Assembly (NCBI GenBank): GCA_016722075.1
Contig: JADKGW010000001.1
Location: forward strand, 1 to 64,000
Direction of reading: 5' to 3'
DNA length: 64,000 nt
Source of the DNA: Candidatus Kouleothrix ribensis
GTDB taxonomy: Bacteria; Chloroflexota; Chloroflexia; Chloroflexales; Roseiflexaceae
The position numbers and the translations under genes were made by a program. A model generated the notes under the pieces. The model was given only the letters and a program-made list of their open reading frames with translations, was not told the origin of the DNA and did no database searches. Each line of letters opens with the position of its first letter. The first letter of the stretch is position 1. Shown piece after piece: positions 1 through 8,684 of this stretch.

Positions 1-1102
1 CACAGCACCGGGCGCGGCGCGCGCTCGAGGAACTCGCCGTAGCCGTCGGTCAGGTAGATCGCCACCGATGGCTCCCAGGGCCGGGCGATATGTGGGTATG
101 CGCGCAAAGAACGGCCGGAAATCGAATGCCGCCGCCGCCCACCACCGGCGGCAGCGGCGAGCTGGGCGTCAGCCGGTGCGGCCATACAGCTCGGCGTCGG
201 CGTAGAACAGCTCGCAGCGCAGGTGCGGGTAGGCCCGCAGGATGCCGCGCACCTCGCCGAGAAACAGTTCGACGACTGCCGATCCCGATCGATCCGCTCG
301 TATCGACCGCCAGCAGCACATTCAGATGCTCGCCCGAGATCGTCCCGAGTAGGTGCCCCGCCCACGCGGAAACGCCGGTCGAAATGCTGAAAGTCGGTTT
401 CGGTGTCTGTAACCAGGAAGAGCCACAGGTAGCTGCGCCAGTCGAGCTTGGCGGGCGATAGGCCGCCGAGCTCCGCGCGCCATGCCGGCCGGCGCCGATG
501 CCGATCGCGGTCTCTTCGGCGACGATCTCTGGCCTGTTCGTGAGCCTGCTGCCAGTGCTTCTCGAGGCGCGGTTGCGCGCCTCGGCGTCGGCCGGCCCGC
601 TGCCGGGGCCAGGCGCATCTGCGTCAGCCGCCTGGGCATCGGCCGGGGCCGCTCGAGCAGGTCGGGCTGCGGCTTTGGGGCTGGCGGCTCGTCGCTCGGC
701 TGCTCGCGCGCGCTGCCCGTATACCTCCTCGACGCCTCCGGATGCTCGAGCTGCTGGTTGCGCAGCCGCCGGTCGGCAAATCGTAGCGCTCCTGCACGAG
801 ACATGCCGTTCACCCGATATCGGCCGCGATGTTCCACAGCTGCGGGTCGCGCCGCCGCGGCGCGGCATGCAGCAGCCGCGCGTGCAGCACCTCGTGTACC
901 AGCACGGCATCTTGCTCGGCAGTGGTCAGCGTGTCAAAGAAGTTTAGGTTGACGAAGATCGAGCGCCCATCGGTCGCGGCGTCGGGATCTCGTAGCTCAC
1001 CTCGAAGCGTGCGAACAGCGCCAGCGAGGTGAAGAACGCACTGCGCGCGAGAGACGAGCAGGAGGCACCTGACGATCCGGGCGGTGTTTGGGTCCAGCTC
1101 AT
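1..1102 (-). pseudogene. VWA-like metallopeptidase (DUF2201 type), frameshifted, runs off the left edge
   Basis: Reading leftward, the N-terminal half shows a zinc-peptidase-like motif HEVLHARLLH followed by WNIAADI, as in the putative metallopeptidase domain of DUF2201 proteins. The C-terminal half shows a VWA/MIDAS-like AVDTSGSIG and, at the window edge, YLTDGYGEF. The pieces lie in different frames, so several small indels break the reading frame; the same kind of damage is seen in all neighbours to about 21 kb, so sequencing error is likely. The ATG at 1102 is the best start. It lies just downstream of a MoxR ATPase on the same strand, the usual partner of such VWA proteins, suggesting a chaperone-like MoxR/VWA pair. 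The substrate is unknown. Confidence 0.7.
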
Positions 1103-1207
1103 ATGGTCTCCCCACCTGGCGGATAGTCGCCTGGGGGCGCGCACAGCCCGGTAGGGGGTGGCGCTGTGGCGCATAACCCCTAACCAGCCTACCGAAAGAA
1201 GGCCAGC

Positions 1208-2220
1208 TCACCCGCGCCGGCAGCCGGCGTGTCCCAGCAGGCGCTGGTGCTCGGCAAACCATGCCCGCAGCTGATCGTCGCCCTGCAGCAGCTGTTTGAG
1301 CCGGCCCCACTGGCGCTTGCCACGCATCGCCTTGAACATGTCGGCAGCGCACAGCTGCCCACTCGCTGGCGGCCGCGCGTGAGCCAGCGCAGCGCGTGGT
1401 AGGCTTGCTGCGCATCGGGCGGGCGGTCAGGCCGACTGTCGTAGCATAGCGCACCGACGGCTCGTCGGGGAAGCTAACCCCATCGCCACTCGGCCGTCCA
1501 CGATCCGGTCTAGGTTGGGCAGCTCGCAGTACAGTGCCACAAACGCGTTGGAACTCGCTGGCGGCCGGTGCGCCGATTGCGGCCGCACCTCCAGGCCGAT
1601 CGTATGCAGCTTGGCTGGCCATCTCCCACGAGCCGGTACGAGGGCCAGGCCGGCTGTAGCGTCGTCTCGCGTGCAGCAGCGCCGGCCGGAACGACAGAAA
1701 TGCTACCACGTGTTCGTGCAGCTGCCGCGCCAGCTGTAGGCCTTGAAGTCCTCGAAGTCGGGCGTCACCTCGACATGCAGGAAGCGGTTGGCCAGTGGTG
1801 CGGGCATGTCGAACACCGCCGCGCGATCTTCCTCGCGGTTGCGGGCCGCCCAGATAAACCAGCCTGCCGGCGACATAGTTGCCGACCTTGCGGTCGAGGA
1901 TCAGCTGCTGGGCCATGCCCCGCATGGTTGGCGGGGCCATCTTGATGTCCGTCGAGAAACAGCACGCCCGCGCCATCCGACGGCAGAAACTCGGGCGGGT
2001 ACCAGTGCGAGCCCGGCCTTGGCTACCGGCAGGCCCGCAGGTCGGTTGGCGCCAGCTGCGAAAGCCGTAAATCGATGATATCACAAGCTTGAGCGCCGCC
2101 ACCACCTGCGCGACAATGCTCGACTTGCCGATGCCGGGCGGCCCCAGATCATTGTGCTGAGCTTCACCTGGCTGCGCACCAGGGGGTGTCTAGAAATGTA
2201 GTCAGATCAGCTGGGTTCAT
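1208..2220 (-). pseudogene. MoxR-family AAA+ ATPase, frameshifted
   Basis: From the ATG at 2220 (preceded by a GAGGCGG ribosome site) the protein reads MNPADLTTFLDTP, then a Walker A region GxPGIGKSSIVAQV near 2135-2160 and a Walker B region VLFLDDIKMAPP near 1940-1965. The C-terminal frame ends at a TGA at 1208-1210. At least four frame changes occur in between. MoxR ATPases act with VWA-domain partners to remodel or load cofactors into other proteins, and the VWA metallopeptidase gene follows directly. The family call is secure; the intact length, near 330 residues, is inferred. Confidence 0.75.
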
Positions 2221-2490
2221 GCTACCGCCTCTGCTCGACGCTTGCCGCGAACTGCCGGGTTCTGCGGTTTTCACCATTGCCCGCTGCGTGGGCGCATCCG
2301 GACGCTGGCAGGCCTACCGTTGTTGCAGCCCGGCCTGCCACTGCGTAGGACGGTATGGAGCGCAGGGGGAAGTCACACACCTGGCCGCGCTACGCCGGCT
2401 GTGGTATGCTGAGCCTATACGTACGACCGCATTGAGGCAGGCGCGCTACGCACCGCAATCGGCACCCAACTACGCCACCGCGAGGTAACC

Positions 2491-2790
2491 ATGCAGCACT
2501 TCCCCCAGCATACCAACCTGGGTGATGGATATACCTGGACGGCCAGATTCGACAGCCACGACTACGCGCGAATGTGCAATTTCTATTTCACGCTCAGCAT
2601 CTGGCACGGCAGCACGTGTATCAAGCAGCTCCCGGTCGAAACCTTCGATTATAGCTATGGCGACGCCAACTGCACCTACACCGACGACGAGACCAGCGCG
2701 CATGTCCACGACACGCTGCACCCGCACTGCCGCCGAGCACCGCCCGGCCTAGTGCAGGCCGGCCCTGGCGCGGCCTTACAATGCCGATAG
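2491..2790 (+). CDS. hypothetical protein, about 99 residues
   Basis: A small open frame starting at an ATG with a GAGGT ribosome site 4 bases upstream. The N-terminal 75 residues look like real protein (MQHFPQHTNLGDGYTW, FDSHDYARMCNFYFTLSIWHG, aromatic-rich, low Ala/Arg). Near 2700 the composition changes, and another frame gives a natural-looking end (AAEHRPA, stop at 2752), so a single indel near the C-terminus is suspected. No family recognised. It is divergent from the MoxR gene across a 270-base spacer in which I see no clear promoter. Confidence 0.5.
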   Translation: MQHFPQHTNLGDGYTWTARFDSHDYARMCNFYFTLSIWHGSTCIKQLPVETFDYSYGDANCTYTDDETSAHVHDTLHPHCRRAPPGLVQAGPGAALQCR

Positions 2791-2944
2791 CCCCGTTCCT
2801 ATTCTGGGATGTTCGTTATGTCAAGAAGCTGGATGTGCATCTGCCCGAACGCAATAGCAGCGGCGCCGCGCGCGCCCGCTCAGGCGTCGAGCGGGTCGAG
2901 CGCGGCATTCCATCGGCTTCATCCGCTCGGCGTCGCCGCCGGCG

Positions 2945-3284
2945 TCAGGATGATGCAGGCGCGCCATAGCATGCACGAATGGCGCCAACCTCGGCGGGTG
3001 TCAGCTCGATCGACATGCCCCGATATTGAACGGCACCGCCGCGCCCTCGGCACGCGCCTTCCACAGATCGCGATCGTGCTCGATCGCGGCATTCTCGCGC
3101 GTGATCTCCATCAGGCTCGCAACCGTCTTGTTGTGGCGCGCACCACCTCGCTCCGCGCGCCTGCTCTTTGCTGATCTGGCGCAGCAGCCGATGGATCGTA
3201 GCGTGGGCCTCTTCCAGCTCGTGCTTGACGAGCGCCGGCTCGTGGGATGGGCGCCGGCCGGCACACGCGGCTAGACGATCGCAT
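2945..3284 (-). pseudogene. hypothetical coiled-coil-like protein, frameshifted
   Basis: Pieces in different frames join to a charged helical protein: EPALVKHELEEAHATIHRLL, then RHNKTVASLMEITRENAAIE, then MSIELTPAEVGAIRACYG with a TGA at 2945-2947. The E/K/R and L spacing suggests a coiled coil. No catalytic motif and no recognised family. At least two indels are needed to join the pieces. Start uncertain. Confidence 0.35.
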
Positions 3285-3394
3285 CGTGACTCTCTCGCGC
3301 GGGCGCGGTACGAATCGGATCAGATTGCTATAGCATAGCACAGCGCGCCGATCATAACATCAGCCGAACGACAGTTTTCTTCGGCAGCCGGCCG

Positions 3395-3403
3395 TGCTAT
3401 ACT
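3395..3403 (+). promoter_or_regulatory. extended -10 promoter candidate for the phosphotransferase-like gene
   Basis: TGCTATACT forms an extended -10 (TGn plus TATACT), 50 bases before the ATG at 3453. No good -35 is visible. Confidence 0.35.
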
Positions 3404-3452
3404 GGGTATGTCGGCTCGTGGCGGCACATGGCCGCGCGGGCATTTTTGCCCT

Positions 3453-4322
3453 ATGCTACCCAACTCGATCACCGAGCGCCTCGCGCGCGCCTGGCCTGCG
3501 CTGCCGATCAGCGCGATCACACCAACCGTGGGCGGCTTTTCGCATCACAGCGCGCTTGGGACGATCGGCGCGCGCCGCTGCGTGCTGAAGGCCGCCGAGC
3601 ACCCACCCAGGCGCGGCCCTGCGCCACGAGGCGCGCGTGCTCACGCTGCTACAAAGGCACCGGCTTGCCGGCGCCGGCGCTGGTTGGCCTGCTCTGACGA
3701 CAGCGACTGGACGATCATGGTGATGCCGATGCTGCCGGGCGCCAGCGGTGTGACGACTTCACGCGCAGCCCGCACCGGTGCAGCGCGCGGCGGTTTGGCG
3801 CTCGCGCGCGCCTGCTCGCGTCGGTTCATCAATCGCCGCTGCGGCCTGCCCGGCGATGCGCTGCTGGCCGCCAACCGCACCAGCCAGGTGCGCGCACAGC
3901 TGGCGCACCATCCGCTCGGCACCCAGCTGCGCCGCGCTTACCGCCAGCCTGGATCACCCGGCCTGGCACGCAGGCAGCACCAGCCTGGTGCATGGCGCGT
4001 GCGGGCCTCGACAACCTGCTGTGGCATCCACCCGCCCCGGCCCTGGTCGATTGGGAATCGGGCCGGCTGGGGCAATCCGCACCTCGACCTGGCGTGGGTC
4101 TGGTGGACATTACGCTGGCGCCAGGCGCCGGGCGCACTGTGGCAGGCATTCGAGCAATACCACCAGATCATGCCGCACACCCGCGTACGCTAGCCGGTGC
4201 GCAGCGCGCTAGCGCGCTTGCCCAGCCAGATCGCCGGCATCCTGACGCGCGTGGCCGGCCAGCCCGAGGCATACGCCGAGTGGGTGCGCCGGGCCGCGTG
4301 GACACTCGAGTGGGACGCGTGA
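3453..4322 (+). pseudogene. aminoglycoside phosphotransferase-family (APH) protein, frameshifted
   Basis: The N-terminus (MLPNSITERLARAWPALPIS, then TPTVGGFSHHSALG and CVLKAA) fits the nucleotide-binding lobe of APH/choline kinase folds, with the Lys that would contact ATP. Further on, in other frames, come AGLDNLLWHPPAPALVDWE and GWGNPHLDLAWVWWTL, matching the catalytic HGDxxxxNLLW and magnesium-binding DWE regions. The frame ending WTLEWDA stops at 4320-4322. At least four indels interrupt it. Members of this family phosphorylate small molecules and are not necessarily resistance genes; the substrate cannot be read from sequence. Confidence 0.65.
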
Positions 4323-4469
4323 TCGGCTGGAAGTGTTGGCCACGCCCTGATGCCGCGCCGCGTCATATTGACGCAGTGCGGTATTCACTGCTATAATCGA
4401 GCCACCTCAGGCATCTCCCTCACTCGCTGCTATGCGTGCCGAACATGGCCGCTACGAAAGGAACCGACA

Positions 4470-5638
4470 ATGGAGTACGAGCTTCCCGAAGACATTCAGA
4501 TGCTTCGCCAGGCTGTTCGCGAGTTCGCCGAGAAAGAGGTCGCGCCGATCGCGCGCGCGATCGACGAAGAAGAGCGCGTACCGTTCGAGGTGCTGAAGAA
4601 GGCCGGCGAGCTAGGCTTGCTGGGGGTGCCTTTCCCCGAGCAGTACGGCGGCGCCGATGCCGGCGTGGTTGGCTACTGTGTGCTGATGGAGGAGATCTAC
4701 CGCAAATGTGCCTCGACCGCCACGATCATCGGGGCGCACGCCCAGCTGTGTGCAATGTCGATCTACCTGAGCGGCACCGACGACCAGAAGGAGCGCTACC
4801 TCAAAGCGCTGTGTACGGGCCAGAAGCTGGGCGCCTGGGCGCTGACCGAGCCGAACGCCGGGTCGGACGCGGCGCATATTAGCACCACCGCCACGCGCGA
4901 TGGCGATGATTGGGTGCTGAACGGCTCGAAGATGTGGATCACCAACGGCTCGTTCGCCGACGTGCTGGTGGTGTTTGCCACCAATGATCGCAACCTTGGC
5001 GCGCGCGGCGGCATCACCGGCTTCATCGTCGAAAAAGACTTCCCGGCTTCAAGGTCGGCAAAGTCGAGCCGAAGATGGGCCTGCGCGCCTCGCACACCGC
5101 CGCGCTGTTCTTCGAGGACTGCCAGGGTGCCCAACCAGAACGTGCTTGGCAAGGTAGGCGCCGGCTTCGCCACTGCCATGCAGACGCTCGACATCGGGCG
5201 TTGCGGCCTGGGTGCGTCGAGCCTCGGCTCGGCCAAAGAAGCCTACGATCTATCGGTGCGCTACGCGATCGAGCGCCAGCAATTCGGCCGCGCCATCGCC
5301 GATTTTCAAGCCATTCAGTTCAAGCTTGCCGATATGGCCGTGAAGATTTACGCCATGGAGCAGATGGTCTACGACTGCGCCAAACAGGTCGATCGCGGCG
5401 AGAGCGCCACGCTCGAGTCGAGCATGGTCAAGCTCTACTGCACCGAGGCGGCCTCGCAGGTGATCGACGAGGCCATCCAGATCCACGGCGGCATGGGCTT
5501 TTCGCGCGAGCTGCCGCTCGAGCGCATTATCGCGACGCGCGGGTGACGCGTATCTTCGAGGGCACCAACGAGATCCAGCGCCACGTGATCGCCAGCGAGC
5601 TGCTCAAGCGTGCCGGCCATAAGGTTAAGCTCTATTAA
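4470..5638 (+). pseudogene. acyl-CoA dehydrogenase (short/medium chain type), three frameshifts
   Basis: Starts at the ATG at 4470 after GAAAGGA. The first 190 residues are intact (MEYELPEDIQMLRQAVREFA; FAD/substrate loop WALTEPNAGSDA; WITNGSFADV). A frame change near 5045, a compensating one near 5125 and a third near 5537 are needed to reach the end at 5638. Corrected, it carries the C-terminal ARVTRIFEGTNEIQRHV, whose Glu in EGTNE is the catalytic base of this family. Corrected length is about 389 residues, normal for these flavoproteins, which introduce the alpha-beta double bond in fatty acyl-CoA oxidation. Gene identity is firm; the breaks look like single-base errors. Confidence 0.9.
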
Positions 5639-5728
5639 AGCTGCCAGCGCACATACTGCCCTCATGCGGGCTTTCAGGTGGAGGCTTTTTCATTGATCGT
5701 GTTCAATGCGATCAGCCCTCACCCCCTG

Positions 5729-5755
5729 CCCCCTCTCCCAGCGTGGGAGAGGGGG
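5729..5755. terminator. 12-bp GC-rich hairpin
   Basis: CCCCCTCTCCCA, loop GCG, TGGGAGAGGGGG: a perfect 12-bp stem about 90 bases after the acyl-CoA dehydrogenase stop. No U-tract, so either a factor-assisted terminator or just part of the dispersed repeat. Confidence 0.4.
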
Positions 5756-5767
5756 TATCTATGAAGC

Positions 5768-5802
5768 GTTCCAATGCGGCGGCTCTGCCACCGCATTGGA
5801 AC
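5768..5802. repeat. 15-bp stem hairpin
   Basis: GTTCCAATGCGGCGG pairs with CCACCGCATTGGAAC around a 5-base loop with a single G-T type mismatch. It lies inside the dispersed repeat. Confidence 0.5.
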
Positions 5803-6097
5803 ATAAATCTTAACCCCCTCCCGGATAGAGGATGGGGTACGGGAGGGGTATCCATGCAGCCCGGCATGCTGGGCGCAAACCCTACACGTGAGCACCTCAT
5901 GCGGCGAGGGGGCACAGTTCGTGCGCCTGCCCGCGAACCATATTCGCGGGTACCTTTCGAAATGCCAGGCCGAACGGTTAGCCCAATTGTATGCCTTATG
6001 GGCTACCGTAAGGCCGCACCAGCACGGGACTTAATGGCTATTTCCATCCCGAAAGGATATGTTACAATAGAGATTAGCAGCGTAGTATTTTTGTCAC

Positions 6098-6121
6098 CTG
6101 TCTGCTGATCCAGGCAGACAG
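6098..6121. other. hairpin upstream of the AP2-like gene
   Basis: CTGTCTGC, an 8-base loop, GCAGACAG: perfect 8-bp stem about 90 bases before the AP2-like start. The mirror copy is at 63855-63878. It could be a leader structure or the upstream terminator. Confidence 0.35.
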
Positions 6122-6207
6122 CATTGTTCGCTAAACGGCTTGTCCCCGTATGACCGGTCGCATGTGTGTGAAAACACACTGCTACACCATGATGTGGTTA
6201 CTGAACT

Positions 6208-6768
6208 ATGCCAACATTCCGCAAAGTACCAGCAGAAATCGCCCAAGTGTGGGACTCATCGCCCGCACGCGCCTCGCGGGTCGCCGACGATCGTTATACC
6301 TGGGTGGGGCGCTCGGCAGTCATCTTTCTCGGTGGTAGGCCACGCTCACTATCCGACACCCCGCGCATCGGCGATGTGCTGCGCCTGCGTGCCCCGGCCA
6401 ACACACCAGTAGAGCAAACCACCGGCGTAGTGCTGAGTGTACGTACACGCCAGGATGGGAGCTGGTCGCATGTTGAGCTGGCTGTAAACGGCTCGACCCA
6501 GCTGGCAGCGAAGAGCACGATCGCTGCGCATCTCGGCCGCCTCAAGGGTATCACGCGCGTCGATCAGCCCACCAAGACACTGAATAACCGCGTGCATGGC
6601 GGAACCCACGGCTGGTTCGTGCGGATCTACGAGGGCAAATCACCCCAGATCGCCCGTACGTTTAGCGACCGGTCGGCCGGCGGGCAGGTAGAGGCGCTCA
6701 AGGCAGCGCTGGCTTTTCACGCGGCACATGTGGGGCTGAACATCGACGAAGGCATCCCATTCCCATAG
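6208..6768 (+). CDS. AP2-like DNA-binding domain protein (left copy)
   Basis: 186 residues, intact even though neighbouring genes in this copy are broken. The C-terminal part (about 130-175), GGTHGWFVRIYEGKSPQIAR then RTFSDRSAGGQVEALKAALA, resembles the AP2/ERF-like fold seen in bacterial and phage DNA-binding proteins: a three-strand sheet followed by a helix. The N-terminal half (residues 25-110) is beta-rich and unrecognised. The protein at 63208-63768 differs by one residue (Ser versus Ile near position 92). The ATG at 6208 has no strong ribosome site. Function unknown; DNA binding is inferred only from the domain resemblance. Confidence 0.65.
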   Translation: MPTFRKVPAEIAQVWDSSPARASRVADDRYTWVGRSAVIFLGGRPRSLSDTPRIGDVLRLRAPANTPVEQTTGVVLSVRTRQDGSWSHVELAVNGSTQLAAKSTIAAHLGRLKGITRVDQPTKTLNNRVHGGTHGWFVRIYEGKSPQIARTFSDRSAGGQVEALKAALAFHAAHVGLNIDEGIPFP

Positions 6769-6837
6769 GCGCGCCAGTGGCCTTTCACGGCCGCTGGGCA
6801 GCATCATGATGCGTCGGGCTACAATCCATAAGCAGGC

Positions 6838-6870
6838 TTTCAAGGGCGGGCCTTTGGCTCGCCCTTGAAA
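6838..6870. terminator. hairpin between AP2-like gene and fur (left copy)
   Basis: TTTCAAGGGCG pairs with CGCCCTTGAAA around an 11-base loop, 70 bases after the AP2-like stop. Mirror copy at 63106-63138. Confidence 0.55.
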
Positions 6871-6994
6871 CTTACGTTGTTCCACTTTGTCAGCCCGACT
6901 CGAAGCGTAGAGCGGGGTTCGGGGTGATCTTCGGCTGCTTCGGATCTTCCCACTCGAACAGGATTCGAACCACCCCTAAGCAGGAGCGAGTGCC

Positions 6995-7452
6995 ATGACG
7001 TGGGTAGATAAAGTTCTGACCCACTTGAGCGAACAAGGGCATCGCGTCACAAGCCCACGGCGCGTCATCCTCGAACGAATCGCGCAATATGCCCAGCCGT
7101 TTAGCGCCGAACAGCTCTTCAAGGATGTTGGTGGCGAGCACGGCCCGATCGGGCGTGCTACCGTCTACCGCACCGTCGACCTGCTGCACGATGATCACTG
7201 GCTGGCACGGGTACACTGGAGCGCTACACGCGAGGCGGCAGCCGCCGATGAGCATGCCTATGTGCCGATCGAACAGGGCCACCAGCACCACCTGGGTGCC
7301 GAAGCTGCGGCTCGGTGATCGCATTCGAGGGCTGCGATATCGAGCAGATCTTGGGGGGCCTGGCCAGGCGCCTCAACTTTCGCGTCGATGGGCACTGGCT
7401 CGAGATCTACGGGATGTGCCAGATCTGCCAGCGCCGCCTGCCGTCGTTATAA
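6995..7452 (+). pseudogene. Fur-family metalloregulator (left copy, one frameshift)
   Basis: Identical in order to the intact copy at 62521-62979. It reads correctly from the ATG at 6995 through the winged-helix region (RVTSPRRVILERIAQ) and the HQHH metal site, then loses frame near 7300 where a base is gained in the stretch encoding the first CxxC pair. The rest (LNFRVDGHWLEIYGMCQICQ) continues in another frame to the stop at 7452. Probably a sequencing indel. See the right copy for function. Confidence 0.85.
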
Positions 7453-7500
7453 CACCCGTACGCACGCTATCAGGCGGCTTTGGTACCGGCCAGCTGCGTA

Positions 7501-7545
7501 CCCTCTGCTTGGGAAGCAGATGCGCTACCATTGCGCCACTCCCGC
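7501..7545 (-). pseudogene. tRNA-Gly(CCC), 5' part only (left copy)
   Basis: Contains the acceptor 5' strand, D-arm and anticodon arm of the tRNA at 61675-61749, then departs directly after the anticodon stem. The variable loop, T-arm and acceptor 3' strand are missing, so this copy cannot fold to a tRNA. The break coincides with one end of the roughly 757-base deletion that also removed the lipoprotein gene. Confidence 0.85.
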
Positions 7546-7611
7546 CGAGTTCGGCCTGACTCAGCAGCTTTTTCGCGCTTGTCAAGCGCATATACGCACC
7601 GAAGGTGTTCA

Positions 7612-7735
7612 CTGTTAGGGTAAAAGGACGCAGACAAACGCGGACGAACGCGGACGGAGCGTACGCTGTCCGCGTTCGTCCGTGTCGTCCGCGTCCCAAC
7701 CCCATACGTCTGAACAGGTACATTCGCACCATCAC
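7612..7735. repeat. dispersed palindromic element (GCGGACGAACGCGGAC type), left copy
   Basis: Tandem CGCGGACGAA-like units followed by inverted TTCGTCCGCG units around AGCGTACGCT. Related copies lie at 34185-34290, 61490-61616 and, in shorter form, at 12615-12690 and 56525-56610. The family begins CTGTTCAGA and ends TACCCC. It can fold into a long hairpin. Confidence 0.65.
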
Positions 7736-7945
7736 ACCAGCTGCGCTTGATCGCGTATGTTTTCCGGTGCCGCACCTGAAAGAGCAATTTGGGGTGGCTT
7801 CGCCGCCCCAGGCCCGCACCATAGGACAAGCCGAAGCTGCGGGTTTTGAACCGCACCTAAGCGCAAACCAGATCGCCAGAAACGCACGAGATGTGGTACA
7901 ATCGGGACGGCGCGATTCGCTCTGGAGCGCACAAGGAGAGAGCAG

Positions 7946-8594
7946 ATGCGTGACGATATCACAAATATTGTGATTGAAGACTACCTAGCCAACCTGATGC
8001 CCCCGCGCTCCGGAGTGCTGGCCGAGCTCGAGCAGCGCGCCCACAACCGCGGCCTACCATTGGTCGGCCCGGTCGAGGCCAGCTACTATACCTGCTGGCC
8101 AGGCAGCAGCGCGCGCGAGGTGCTTCGAGATCGGCACCGCCACCGGCTACGCGGCTATGTGGCTGATGAGCGCAGTCGTGCCGGCCGGCGGGCGGCTAAC
8201 TGCGATCGAGCGCCAGCCCGAGCGCTACAAGCTGGCCCAGGAGTATTACCCGCGCCGGCTACGCCGACCGGCTGACGATCCTCGAGGGTGAGTGGTTCAG
8301 CGTGCTCGAGACGGTGCGCGGCCCATTCGATCCGATCTTCCTCGACATTCTGCGCAACCTCTCTAACGAGCACGACGCCGTTAAAGCACTCGAGCTGTGC
8401 GTCTCGCGGCTGCGCCCCGGCGGCATGCTGATCGGCGATAATGTGCTATGCAATGGCCTGGTGGTTGAGGAGGATGCTGCACCAACCGTGCGCGGCATCC
8501 AGGAGTTCAACCGCGCGATCATGCAGCACCCGCAGCTTGAGTCGGTGATCATCCCCTACGCGACGGCGTGGCGATCTGCCGTAAGAAGGACTAA
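7946..8594 (+). pseudogene. SAM-dependent O-methyltransferase (left copy, frameshifted)
   Basis: Matches the intact 217-residue gene at 60617-61270. The first 46 codons are intact (MRDDITNIVIEDYLANLMPP), after AAGGAGAG. Indels near 8080-8130 and 8240 break the SAM-binding region; the C-terminal half (FLDILRNLSNEHDAVKALEL) is intact. A base loss near 8560 moves the last residues to another frame, with the original stop at 8592-8594. Confidence 0.85.
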
Positions 8595-8684
8595 GCGCGA
8601 GAGCCAGGCGCCAGCAGCTAGGGGTCAGAATGTATGGTGGCAATTCTGGCTGCTGGCTTATGACCCTGACTCCCGCCCAGACAC

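Larger units (their letters stand above)
5709..5890. repeat. dispersed repeat, copy 1 (C/G-run element)
   Basis: Begins TGCGATCAGCCCTCACCCC and ends near GGCGCAAACCCTACACGTG. The same ends and interior (GGATGGGGTACGG, GAGGGGTATCCA, GCAGCCC) occur in reverse orientation at about 41245-41333, and part of it near 30375-30420. This copy is longer because it holds two extra hairpins. Confidence 0.65.
5639..6207. other. intergenic region with dispersed repeat and hairpins
   Basis: 569 bases without a gene. It contains a dispersed C/G-run repeat (5709-5890), two strong hairpins within it (5729-5755, 5768-5802), the outer end of the inverted duplication (from 5976) and a hairpin at 6098-6121. Confidence 0.7.

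Noticed and set aside
6900..6985. tRNA-like segment (GGTTCGAATCC-type words) before fur
   Set aside because: A T-loop-like string is present, but no acceptor, D or anticodon arms can be paired around it.
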